From Coriobacteriia bacterium (GTDB taxonomy: Bacteria; Actinomycetota; Coriobacteriia; WRKU01; WQUG01), in NCBI GenBank assembly GCA_009779855.1, contig WRBC01000006.1, forward strand, positions 1-64,000: DNA of 64,000 nucleotides. The letters are read 5' to 3'. The position numbers and the translations under genes are program-made. Each line of letters begins with the position of its first letter. The stretch's first letter is position 1. This document shows positions 26,008 to 34,922 of the stretch, one piece after another. The notes under the pieces were generated by a model. That model was given only the letters and a program-made list of their open reading frames with translations, was not told where the DNA came from and did no database searches.

Positions 26008-27513
26008 TCAGTTCCCTGCGTCTACCAGTTCCCCGCGCAAGAACCAGGTGCTCGCTTCTGTTACCTTTGCAGAGGCAATGCGACCGGCAAAGTCATCAGC
26101 ACTTACCTGCTTACCTTCTGTCTGCGGCAGTGGAATATGCATCACTTTTGCACCAAAAGTTCTGCCTGTTAGCATGTTTTTATCGCGCTTTGATGTACCC
26201 TCAATAAGCACTTCCTGCACACTGCCTATCAAAGGTTCGTTACGGTTGCGTGCGCTCGCCTGAACGCATTCTACCAGGCGCTCGAAGCGCTTCTGCGCAA
26301 CATCTGCAGGTACCTCGCTGTCCATAGTTGCTGCAGGGGTTCCCTCGCGCTTCGAGTAAAGAAAGGTAAACATCTGGTCATACACAACCTCTTCTGCTAA
26401 GGCTAAAGTGTCCTCGAAGTCTGCTTCACTTTCCCCCGGAAAGCCCACAATCATATCCGTTGAAAGAGCAATATTAGGGATAGCAGTGCGCAGCTGTGCA
26501 ACTAAGTCAAGATATTCCTCGCGTGTATAACGACGTCCCATGTCGTCTAGTACCTTATTCGAACCAGACTGTACGGGCAAGTGCAGATGATGCATGATAT
26601 TGGGAGTAGTTGCCATAACTTCAATAGTTTCTGGCAGCAAGTCTTTAGGATGACTTGTTGCAAATCCAAGGCGTTTCACACCCGTAGCAGCAACTGCACG
26701 TAAGGCCTCAGCAAAAAGTGGCCTACTGTCTTTACTGTCCCTGTCCCCATCACCTTCGTCGTTCTTAACCTCACCGCATTCAGTTAAGTCACGACCATAA
26801 CTATTCACGTTTTGCCCTAGTAGGGTAATCTCTAACACGCCATCTGCAACCAAGGCTTCTGCCTGTGCAACGATATCTGCAAGGGGGCGCGATACTTCAC
26901 GTCCACGCACATAGGGCACGATGCAATAGGTGCAGAAATTATCACATCCTTGGGTAATGGGCAGCCAGGCATGCCAGGGATGTTCACGTGTGGTGGGCAA
27001 ATCAGCTGCAAAACTATCTGATTCCTCTTTTAGCTCCACGGTCGCATCAGGTAACCACGGAACATAGTTATCCGCCTGCAGAGCAGTGTCACGCTTTGCG
27101 ATAGCTTGATTGTAGAGTGCAGGCAGACTTGCAATATTATGTGTACCAAAGACGATATCAACATGCGGCAAGCTATCTAGCAATTTGTCACCATCACGCT
27201 GACCAATACAGCCACCAACAGCAATTAATGGCGGTAAGGCTGGCGTGGCAATTCCGCCGCCATTGGCCTTTTCAGTACTCCCGTTATAAGCATTAGCATT
27301 ACTTGTCTTAAGATTTTTTAAACTAGCTACTTGCCCCTGTAGGCGCTCATCAGCATTCTCGCGAACACAGCAAGTTAGAAAAACGATAAGTGCAGCTTCC
27401 TCAATAGTATCTGCAGGGGCAAGGCCCTGCGATTCAAGCAGACCAGCAATGACCTCGCTATCGTGTTTATTCATCTGGCAGCCAAATGTTTTTACAAAAT
27501 AACGATCCGACAC
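26008..27513 (-). CDS. miaB: tRNA-2-methylthio-N6-dimethylallyladenosine synthase
   Basis: The 501-residue methylthiotransferase has an N-terminal UPF0004 domain (YFVKTFGCQMNKHDSE; TCCVREN; GGCIGQRDGDKL). The radical-SAM motif is CDNFCTYCIVPYVRGREVSR, and a TRAM-like C-terminus follows. It completes ms2i6A37 after MiaA. Two low-complexity insertions (around NANAYNGSTEKANGG and DEGDGDRDSKDSR) make it longer than the usual 440-470 residues. The first cluster motif reads FLTCCVREN where many homologues have NTC. The GTG start abuts the previous stop with AAGGAG in range. Confidence 0.96.
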   Translation of the reverse strand: MSDRYFVKTFGCQMNKHDSEVIAGLLESQGLAPADTIEEAALIVFLTCCVRENADERLQGQVASLKNLKTSNANAYNGSTEKANGGGIATPALPPLIAVGGCIGQRDGDKLLDSLPHVDIVFGTHNIASLPALYNQAIAKRDTALQADNYVPWLPDATVELKEESDSFAADLPTTREHPWHAWLPITQGCDNFCTYCIVPYVRGREVSRPLADIVAQAEALVADGVLEITLLGQNVNSYGRDLTECGEVKNDEGDGDRDSKDSRPLFAEALRAVAATGVKRLGFATSHPKDLLPETIEVMATTPNIMHHLHLPVQSGSNKVLDDMGRRYTREEYLDLVAQLRTAIPNIALSTDMIVGFPGESEADFEDTLALAEEVVYDQMFTFLYSKREGTPAATMDSEVPADVAQKRFERLVECVQASARNRNEPLIGSVQEVLIEGTSKRDKNMLTGRTFGAKVMHIPLPQTEGKQVSADDFAGRIASAKVTEASTWFLRGELVDAGN

Positions 27514-28668
27514 CTAGTACTCCTTATCGAAATTTAGCTTAATAGTGATGGTATTCTTTTTTACGCTCACCTTTGGATCATCGTTGCAGCTTATGTAATA
27601 TTTTTCTGCCAATGTATCAAAGGCACGCTCTACCTCGCCAGCAAAGTTATGCAAATCTTGTTTCTCTATTTTTAATCCGCGTAAGTCCTGGGTTAGATCG
27701 ATGCTGCTGGTCTCTTTCGGTAAATCCTTCGTCAGTAAAGCGTAGACATCTTTAAGGGCTGCAATCTCGCCACTATCAATACGGTAAGCACTACGTGTAC
27801 TTACCTCTAAGCCTAAGTTTTGCGCAGCTTCAACAAGTAACGCAGGATCATCTGCCTCCGCAGGCCTTAGGCAATGAGGCATCTTTGCAATGGCACTGTT
27901 GTCTTCTTCCTGATAAACAGTAAGGCGTTCCTCGCCATGTGCTTTCAGGGTCGCAAGAACCTCATTAGGGCTACCCACATACACTTTAAGTTTTGGATGC
28001 TTTAGCGCAAAATCTGCAATATGGCGCAGTAGGTTCTTTGGTCCACTTGCACAGTGCAATCTGCCCTCATCGTCACGCTCGACTTTTGGCCAAGTGCTTT
28101 GATCGGCGCGCTCCTTCAGCTCATCAGTGTCCACTTCAAGCGAAAAAGCAGCACCAAGACCTGTACCACTAGCCTGCAGTGCTAACTTGCGCGTATTTTG
28201 AGTAATCGAATACAGAGCCATGCCGCGCCCATGAACACCCCACTCATCTTCAAGAATGCTTGTAAGCTTACTCGTCACGCGGGCTTCAAAAATACGGTTA
28301 GCTAGCCTATCAGGAACACCCTCCCCGTCATCAATGATATTCAGTAGACGAACCTTGTCGATTTTTGTGCTAGCAATAAAGATATGCCGTGCACCCGCGT
28401 CACGCGAATTGCGCAGCATCTCTATGACGATGTCTTCAACCTGGCGAATATCATGGCGGGCCTGACGACGTTCTGCTTCTGCCGTATTAAGACGGACAAA
28501 GCCTGCACCTAAATCCTCTTCAACCTGCAAAACCTGATCACCAGTGACCTCTGCCACAAAATCTAACAGAGGATCACGATCTCTGGAGCTGTCAGAGTCG
28601 TGCCCTCCCTTATTATGCAAGTCGTCACTAAAGGGACGACCGCTCTGTAGATTATTTTGCGTAGTCAA
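27514..28668 (-). CDS. GHKL-type ATPase of unknown function
   Basis: The 384-aa protein has a Bergerat ATP-binding fold: N-box [15 protein letters not shown]1 [10 protein letters not shown] and G2 [17 protein letters not shown], as in MutL, Hsp90 and histidine kinases. There is no kinase dimerisation domain, receiver or transmembrane part. The acidic, Asp/Ser-rich N-terminus is probably disordered. Start TTG 28668 overlaps the rny end by 17 nt and the stop abuts miaB, so it belongs to the RNA-metabolism gene run. Its role is unknown; a MORC/MutL-like clamp is only structural analogy. Confidence 0.75.
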   Translation of the reverse strand: MTTQNNLQSGRPFSDDLHNKGGHDSDSSRDRDPLLDFVAEVTGDQVLQVEEDLGAGFVRLNTAEAERRQARHDIRQVEDIVIEMLRNSRDAGARHIFIASTKIDKVRLLNIIDDGEGVPDRLANRIFEARVTSKLTSILEDEWGVHGRGMALYSITQNTRKLALQASGTGLGAAFSLEVDTDELKERADQSTWPKVERDDEGRLHCASGPKNLLRHIADFALKHPKLKVYVGSPNEVLATLKAHGEERLTVYQEEDNSAIAKMPHCLRPAEADDPALLVEAAQNLGLEVSTRSAYRIDSGEIAALKDVYALLTKDLPKETSSIDLTQDLRGLKIEKQDLHNFAGEVERAFDTLAEKYYISCNDDPKVSVKKNTITIKLNFDKEY

Positions 28669-30184
28669 CGGCGCGGCTTTCGCGCAAGACCAGAACTTTA
28701 ATCTGTCCTGGATACTCTAATTCTGCTTCGATCTCTTTTGCAATGTCGCGCGCAAGCACTACGGCATCAGCATCGCTGACAGCTTCAGGCTCAACCATGA
28801 CACGAATTTCGCGGCCTGCCTGCATAGCAAAGGTCTTTTCTACGCCCTTATGAGCATTGGCGACTGCTTCTAGTTTTTCTAGACGCTTGATATAAGTTTC
28901 AAGTGTTTCGCGGCGCGCACCAGGACGGGCAGCTGATATGGCATCTGCTGCCATAACAAGAACAGCCTCCACCGTAGTTGGCTCAACTTCGCCATGATGT
29001 GCTTCAATGGCGTGCAGCACTGGTTGTGGCTCACCAAAGCGGCGCGCTAAATCGGCACCAATGCTTGCGTGAGGACCTTCGACCTCGTGGTCAATAGCCT
29101 TACCTAGGTCATGCAGCAGTCCTGCACGCTTCGCAAGTGCCACATCAGCACCTAGCTCCTCTGCCATAAGACCTGCAAGCCAGGACACTTCTAGTGAGTG
29201 GCGCAGAACATTTTGACCATAGCTGGTACGGTAGCGCAAGCGACCTAAGGTGCGAATAATTTCAGGGTGTAGATTGTGTACTCCTGCATCAAAGGATGCT
29301 TGCTCGCCTGCGCGCTGAATTTCTTCATTAATAAGTTTAGTCGCCTTCTTAAACATCTCTTCGATACGTGCCGGATGGATACGACCATCGGTAATCAGAG
29401 TGTCTAGGGTGATACGACCAATTTCACGACGTACTGGGTCAAAGCCTGACAACACAATCGTCTCTGGTGTATCATCGATGATTAAGTTGATGCCTGTAAT
29501 CTGTTCAAAAGCACGAATATTTCGACCTTCGCGACCAATGAGGCGACCCTTCATATCATCGGAAGGAATCTTCACTACAGATACTGTATTTTCAGAAGTG
29601 TGATCAGCGGCAATGCGCTGAATCGCCAAACTAACGATGTTGCGGGCACGTTTATCGGCCTCTTCTTTTGCATAGGTCTCAGCATCACGAATGATTGTTG
29701 CAGCTTCACGCTTAACATCGTCAGCAATGCTTGCCAGTAACTCTTCTTTGGCTTCGTCAGTAGTCATATTGGCAATGCGCTCAAGCTTTACCAAGGCTTC
29801 GTCCATTGCGGTACCTAGCTCTGCCTCACGTGCCTTGACTTGTCCCTGAGCACTAGAAATTTGATGCTCGCGCTTATCTAGGGTCTCTGCGCGACGATCA
29901 ATGGTTTCTTCGCGCTGTGCTAAGCGATTTTCTAAAGCAGAAATTTCTTTACGGCGCTGCTTAACTTCAGCAGCTTCATCTTGCTTCATTTTGAAAATAT
30001 TGTCCTTGGCTTCCAGCAAAGCTTCACGCTTAACGCTCTCAGCCTCTGTTTTTGCCGTTTTTACCAGCAGTTCTGCGTCTGCCGCTGCTCGATTTGTTTT
30101 CGCGTTAACTACTAAACGATTCGTGAGAAAGCCCGCTACAAAGCCTACTATTATGCAGACAGCGGGTATTAATACCGCTTCCAT
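28652..30184 (-). CDS. rny: ribonuclease Y
   Basis: The 510 residues carry an N-terminal membrane anchor ([21 protein letters not shown]) and a long coiled coil (about 30-200). A KH domain ([29 protein letters not shown]) and an HD domain ([34 protein letters not shown]) follow, then [13 protein letters not shown]. The architecture and length match RNase Y, which initiates mRNA decay at the membrane. AAAGGA precedes the ATG. It opens the rny-GHKL-miaB-miaA-dapF run. Confidence 0.96.
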   Translation of the reverse strand: MEAVLIPAVCIIVGFVAGFLTNRLVVNAKTNRAAADAELLVKTAKTEAESVKREALLEAKDNIFKMKQDEAAEVKQRRKEISALENRLAQREETIDRRAETLDKREHQISSAQGQVKAREAELGTAMDEALVKLERIANMTTDEAKEELLASIADDVKREAATIIRDAETYAKEEADKRARNIVSLAIQRIAADHTSENTVSVVKIPSDDMKGRLIGREGRNIRAFEQITGINLIIDDTPETIVLSGFDPVRREIGRITLDTLITDGRIHPARIEEMFKKATKLINEEIQRAGEQASFDAGVHNLHPEIIRTLGRLRYRTSYGQNVLRHSLEVSWLAGLMAEELGADVALAKRAGLLHDLGKAIDHEVEGPHASIGADLARRFGEPQPVLHAIEAHHGEVEPTTVEAVLVMAADAISAARPGARRETLETYIKRLEKLEAVANAHKGVEKTFAMQAGREIRVMVEPEAVSDADAVVLARDIAKEIEAELEYPGQIKVLVLRESRAVDYAK

Positions 30185-30374
30185 ATGTATATCCTTTTCG
30201 TCGTGTGCCCCTGTAACGGGCGATTAATGTTTGTCTATAAGCGCTAACACCACCTAGGTTTGGGTAAAACCCATCAAGCAAAACCCAAGGGTGCAGCCAT
30301 AAATTACCTACTTAAATATTAGCATAAGGTGCGAATTTACTTGATGTTTGCCCATAAATGATAGATGTGGGTGA

Positions 30375-30389
30375 TAAAATGATGCAATG
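30375..30389 (+). promoter_or_regulatory. selB -10 element, likely leaderless transcript
   Basis: TAAAAT at 30375-30380 is followed by six bases and then the ATG at 30387. No Shine-Dalgarno precedes the ATG. Transcription would begin at or next to the A of the start codon, the signature of leaderless mRNAs common in Actinobacteria. No clear -35 is present. Confidence 0.45.
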
Positions 30390-32378
30390 ATACAAGAACC
30401 AAGGGGCAACTCTAATAATAATGACGGCAAAACTACGACACCTCTTCCCTCCTTCATCCTAGGTACAGCAGGTCACATTGACCACGGAAAATCGACCCTT
30501 GTGCGCAAGCTCACGGGTACTGACCCTGACCGCCTAGCTGAAGAAAAACGTCGTGGCATAACTATCGAACTAGGCTTTGCGCAATTACAGCTTCCCAGCG
30601 GAAATACTTGCGGGGTCATTGACGTCCCTGGTCATGAGCGCTTCATTCGTCACATGGTCGAGGGTGCCACTGGGGTCGATGTTGCACTGTTGGTGGTAGC
30701 TGCAGATGACGGAGTGATGGTCCAGACCCGTGAACATCTAACTATCTTAGAGTTGCTTGGAGTCCGTAACCTGGTCGTCGCTGTCACAAAAAGCGACGCT
30801 GTCGATCCTGACCTTGTGGAGCTTGCTCTGCTTGATGTTGCTGAACTGCTTAGTACGACCACCTTTGATGGTGCAGACATCATCGCAGTCTCTGCTCACA
30901 CAGGTGATGGTCTAAGCAAGCTTCTCTCTGCTATCGAAGCTGCGGCCGCACGCGTTAGCCGTAGCTCTCATTCAGACTTTGTGCGTCTACCTATTGACCG
31001 CGTATTTTCGATTGAAGGTGCCGGCACGATAGCAACAGGCACATTATGGGATGGCATTATTCAACTAGAAGACCAGCTGATTAGCTCATCAGGCAAGGCA
31101 GTACGTGTGCGGGATATTCAAGTTCATGGTACAAAGCGCAGCAAAGCACGAAGCGGACAGCGTGTTGCGCTAAATCTAGCCGGAATAAAGCGTGAAGATA
31201 TCAAACGAGGGGAATTGCTGCACACACCAGGGAAGATACGTGAAAGTTCGCGCTTTCTGGCGCTACTTCACTACAGCGGTAATGTCCCTCTTAAAAATGG
31301 AGCTACCGTCATGATGCATCATGGCACAAGCGAGACAAAAGCCCGTGTGAAATTTCTCTTTTCAGACAAGCGCGTGAATGAAATTGCCGCAGGTGATAAT
31401 GCCTATGTGCAGCTGCGTTTAGATAAAAGTCTTCCCCTGCACTATGAAGACCGATTCGTTGTACGCAGCCTCTCCCCCGCTTTTACTATAGGTGGTGGTG
31501 CGGTCTTGCTTGCTGACGTTGGACAACACACAAAATTAAGTCAAGATTGGTTTACGCTTCTCGGCATGCTTAGCAAGAACGAAACCAGCAATGCTGCCAA
31601 ACACTACTTGAAGCTATACAGTGCCCCTCTAAACGCAGAAGAAGTTGCAGCAAGGCTAGGATTTAACACTTCAGAGGTTGCACAAACCCTCAATCAGTCT
31701 GAACTTCCTCGCATCAGGACAGAAAGGGAAACTTTTTACCTTGCAAGCGAGACTCTTTCTTCGCTACAAAAACATACCGGGGCTATCCTGCTAGCCTTTC
31801 ATGAGGAAAATCCTCAATCACTTGACGTAAGTCAGGGGGCTCTGCACGGACTAGTATTTCCCCATAAGACCCCTCAGGCTGAGTCATGGACAGAAGTCCG
31901 CTTCGAGGCGTTTCTCGCTGCAATGGCGCAAAATGAACTGATCAATTTTGATGGCGGTAAAGTTAGTCACCCTAAAGCAGCATCCAGTGTCCAAGCTTTA
32001 CATGAACAAGTGGCTAATCAGCTACTTATTGATATCGAAGCACAGGGACTTGCCGTAAGCAGCACTGCAGAACATGCAGAACGACTAAGCCAGCCACGCG
32101 ACCTTATCGCGCAAATCTTAGGTCAGTTACACAGAGACGGAAAATTGGTTCGTCTAGCGAGCGAATATCATTTCACTCCAGAGCACATCAAAGCAGCGCA
32201 AGATAAACTCATTGCAGAGTTGAAGTCACGAAATGAAGGAATGACTGCAGCTGAAATTCGCGACCTTTGGCAAATCAGCAGAAAGTACGCCATTCCCTTG
32301 CTGGAATATTGCGATGCTCAAGGAATCACTTACCGCGAAGGCGACCTGCGTCACTTGAAAAACTCCCCACAAGAATGA
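30387..32378 (+). CDS. selB: selenocysteine-specific elongation factor SelB
   Basis: The 663-aa translational GTPase starts its G domain at FILGTAGHIDHGKSTLV (G1), with RRGITIELGFA (G2), DVPGHERFI (G3) and VTKSDAVD (G4). SelB-type beta domains follow. The C-terminal half has winged helices (AAEIRDLWQISRKYAIPLLEYCDAQGITYREGDLRHL) that bind the SECIS hairpin. It delivers Sec-tRNA to in-frame UGA. selA, selD and selC are not in the window, and I saw no selenoprotein gene here. Confidence 0.96.
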   Translation: MIQEPRGNSNNNDGKTTTPLPSFILGTAGHIDHGKSTLVRKLTGTDPDRLAEEKRRGITIELGFAQLQLPSGNTCGVIDVPGHERFIRHMVEGATGVDVALLVVAADDGVMVQTREHLTILELLGVRNLVVAVTKSDAVDPDLVELALLDVAELLSTTTFDGADIIAVSAHTGDGLSKLLSAIEAAAARVSRSSHSDFVRLPIDRVFSIEGAGTIATGTLWDGIIQLEDQLISSSGKAVRVRDIQVHGTKRSKARSGQRVALNLAGIKREDIKRGELLHTPGKIRESSRFLALLHYSGNVPLKNGATVMMHHGTSETKARVKFLFSDKRVNEIAAGDNAYVQLRLDKSLPLHYEDRFVVRSLSPAFTIGGGAVLLADVGQHTKLSQDWFTLLGMLSKNETSNAAKHYLKLYSAPLNAEEVAARLGFNTSEVAQTLNQSELPRIRTERETFYLASETLSSLQKHTGAILLAFHEENPQSLDVSQGALHGLVFPHKTPQAESWTEVRFEAFLAAMAQNELINFDGGKVSHPKAASSVQALHEQVANQLLIDIEAQGLAVSSTAEHAERLSQPRDLIAQILGQLHRDGKLVRLASEYHFTPEHIKAAQDKLIAELKSRNEGMTAAEIRDLWQISRKYAIPLLEYCDAQGITYREGDLRHLKNSPQE

Positions 32379-32408
32379 TTACACAGGATTAACTAAAGAG
32401 GTCCTCCA

Positions 32409-33452
32409 TTAGGTGGCTTGGAAACCTTGGAAGATTAGGTTGTCAGTAATTAGCGCACCTGTTTTGGCAAAAGGTAAGGGGATAGGAGCAAGACGTGTTC
32501 CCAGCTTCTGCATATCGTCACTCATGTCATAAACCATAGCTTTTGCATGTATCAAGGCATCCTCTGCGTCGACTCCACTAACAAATCCTATGATAGTAGG
32601 GCCTGCCCCAGAAAGTGCAACAGCGTCCGTACCTGCATTCATGAGGATTTCCTTTACAGGATAGTAATCTTCTATCACAGGCAAACGGTAAGGATGATGC
32701 AGTCTATCCTTCATCGCTAGCTGCAGCAAATCTGCACGTCCCGACACCAGTGCCGCTGCCAGAAGTCCCGCGTGGGACAAATTGAAGGCAGCTGTCTCAT
32801 GACTAACCATCTCTGGCAAAAGTCCCCGCGCATAACTGGTCGCCATTGACCCTGTTGAAGGCACAATAATCGCAGCAATAGGACAGACCAATTCGAACCG
32901 TTCACTGTGAATCATCTCTGTGCCATCAGAAGTTTGCTTGTTAGAGTCTTGTTTCCCCAATACTTTCCAACTAGAGTCTTTCCATCCTGAATCTTTCCAA
33001 CAAATGGTAAAGCCCCCCATAAGTGCTGGTGCAATATTATCGGGATGTCCTTCAATCTCTGAAAGAATACCCAGCAACTCGCTATCAGGCAGAGTAAACA
33101 GCGGATCCAATTCTTCAAGCAGGCGTCTTGCCAGTACTCCCCCGCCCACAAGTGCTGACGATGATGAGCCAAGGCCACTGCCCAGAGGAACCTTATTGTC
33201 GCAAAGGATTCTTGCCTTAAGGTCTGGCTTACCTGCATGAGCAAAAACTGCCCTCATAGCAACCGCTACCAGATTGTCCTCACTTGAAGTAAGCGTACCT
33301 AGACCTTCGCCTGTGATTTCAATATTCCACTCATCAGCAAAGCTGGCATGAAAATCATTGCGCAGCTCAAGCGCCAGACCAAAACTGTCGTACCCTGGTC
33401 CCAAATTGGCAGTAGTTGCGGGTACTCCCACGGAAAATTGATAACTGGCCAT
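32409..33452 (-). CDS. thrB: homoserine kinase
   Basis: The 347-aa GHMP kinase has VGVPATTANLGPGYDSFGLA at the N-terminus and the ATP-loop PLGSGLGSSSSALVGG. It phosphorylates homoserine for threonine synthesis. ATG 33452 has GGAGG 6 nt upstream and lies 13 nt after hom; the frame extends upstream but overlaps hom. An insertion of about 25 residues after GGFTICW contains near-repeats (WKDSG, WKDSS, WKVLG) encoded by a degenerate tandem repeat at about 32935-33005. Confidence 0.95.
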   Translation of the reverse strand: MASYQFSVGVPATTANLGPGYDSFGLALELRNDFHASFADEWNIEITGEGLGTLTSSEDNLVAVAMRAVFAHAGKPDLKARILCDNKVPLGSGLGSSSSALVGGGVLARRLLEELDPLFTLPDSELLGILSEIEGHPDNIAPALMGGFTICWKDSGWKDSSWKVLGKQDSNKQTSDGTEMIHSERFELVCPIAAIIVPSTGSMATSYARGLLPEMVSHETAAFNLSHAGLLAAALVSGRADLLQLAMKDRLHHPYRLPVIEDYYPVKEILMNAGTDAVALSGAGPTIIGFVSGVDAEDALIHAKAMVYDMSDDMQKLGTRLAPIPLPFAKTGALITDNLIFQGFQAT

Positions 33453-33465
33453 CTTAAACCTCCGT

Positions 33466-34752
33466 CTAGATTTCCTCCACGCGCAGTACAGAAGCAACCT
33501 CAACAACTGAAGTAAGTTCTTCAATGTCACGGAGCACTGCCTGCATATCCGCTTCAAGCGTGCGATGAGTTACAAAGATAAACTCTACCTGACCCTCTGC
33601 ATAAGCCCCACGTTGCTTAAGCGATTTAATTGAAACGTCATATTTGTCGAACACTTCACCTAGCTGGTGGATGACACCCGATCTGTCTTCGATGACTAAA
33701 CGCACACAGTAACGTGTCTCCAAGTCTTCCAGGGGACGAATTGGCAGTGAGTCTGTACAGGTACAGCCAATAACTTCGTTGCCTGACTGGTAAGCGCGTG
33801 CTGCTTCGACTAAGTCGCCCACAACTGCACTTGCTGCAGCACCTGCACCTGCGCCTTCACCAAAGAACATAAGGTCGCCCACAAAGTCACCTGTCATATA
33901 AACTGCGTTATATACACCATTTACCGAGGCAAGCTGATGGCTAACAGGAATCATCGTGGGATGAACACGCACATCAATACCATTTTCAAGTTTATTAGCA
34001 ATAGCAAGCAGCTTTACGGCATACCCAATTTCTTCAGCATACTCAATGTCTGCCGCAGAGAGCTTACGAATGCCTTCTGTTGCGACATCATCTAAAGTCA
34101 CGCGCGAATTAAAGGCAAGCGATGCTAAAATCGCAATCTTTGCTGCAGCATCAAAGCCATCAACGTCAGCTGTTGGATCAGCCTCAGCGTAACCTAGATC
34201 CTGCGCCTCTTTTACAGCATCATCAAAACTAAGGCCTGCATCAGTCATGCGTGACAACATATAGTTGGTCGTACCATTCACAATACCCATAACACGCGTG
34301 ATCTCATTACCTGTCAGTGCATGCGTGAGTGGCTCCAACACGGGAATTCCTCCCCCAACAGATGCCTCAAAGCGCAGGTCAACACCTTTATCATCAGCTA
34401 GGTTAAATACTTCTTCCCCATGAGTTGCAAGAAGTGCTTTATTGGCCGTGATAACAGGTTTGCCAGCCTCAATTGCAGCCAATACTAAATCACGAGCAAT
34501 ACCCGTACCGCCAATTAGCTCAACAACAACGTCAACATTAGGATCGTTTACGACCTCAAAGGCGTCAGTAGTTGCCTGATCAGCTGTTAGTCCTAACTGA
34601 TCAAAGCGTTCAGTACTAATATCTGCTGCACGCACAACCTCAAGGTCAACCCCTGCGTGAGTCTTCATTTTTTCGCGATGCTTATTAATGATGTCAATAA
34701 CGCCGCCACCAACAACACCCAAGCCTAAAATACCAACTTTAACCGTTTTCAT
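33466..34752 (-). CDS. hom: homoserine dehydrogenase
   Basis: The 428-residue protein has NAD(P)-binding GLGVVGGG, NKALLATHGEEVF, the substrate loop GIVNGTTNYML and GYAEADPTADVDG, and a C-terminal ACT domain (VRLVIEDRSGVIHQLGEVF) that in relatives senses threonine. It makes homoserine for the threonine and methionine branches and is followed directly by thrB. AAAGG lies 7 nt before the ATG. Confidence 0.96.
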   Translation of the reverse strand: MKTVKVGILGLGVVGGGVIDIINKHREKMKTHAGVDLEVVRAADISTERFDQLGLTADQATTDAFEVVNDPNVDVVVELIGGTGIARDLVLAAIEAGKPVITANKALLATHGEEVFNLADDKGVDLRFEASVGGGIPVLEPLTHALTGNEITRVMGIVNGTTNYMLSRMTDAGLSFDDAVKEAQDLGYAEADPTADVDGFDAAAKIAILASLAFNSRVTLDDVATEGIRKLSAADIEYAEEIGYAVKLLAIANKLENGIDVRVHPTMIPVSHQLASVNGVYNAVYMTGDFVGDLMFFGEGAGAGAAASAVVGDLVEAARAYQSGNEVIGCTCTDSLPIRPLEDLETRYCVRLVIEDRSGVIHQLGEVFDKYDVSIKSLKQRGAYAEGQVEFIFVTHRTLEADMQAVLRDIEELTSVVEVASVLRVEEI

Positions 34753-34872
34753 GTGAAGCCTTTCATGCTGTGCGTCTGCACTTGCCTAAAATTGCGTGAA
34801 ATCCCGCAAAACTCTTAAGAATTTTTCCGAACTAGAGCTTAATAGTTTAGCAAATAAGAACCGTGGTCAGAG

Positions 34873-34878
34873 TATAAT
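34873..34878 (+). promoter_or_regulatory. -10-like TATAAT before the duplicated surface protein
   Basis: TATAAT at 34873-34878 lies 45 bp before the ATG at 34923. No good -35 is found at 16-18 bp. Confidence 0.35.
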
Positions 34879-34922
34879 GGTAGCTGTTATTTTGGAAGAC
34901 TTCGCAATACGAGGAGACGTAC

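Noticed and set aside
30240-30300. GGGT/ACCC pairing in the rny-selB gap as a riboswitch
   Set aside because: Only 5-6 bp stems are possible, and no known aptamer pattern is recognised.
32409-33557. Longer 382-residue version of ThrB
   Set aside because: The extra residues overlap hom; GGAGG marks ATG 33452.
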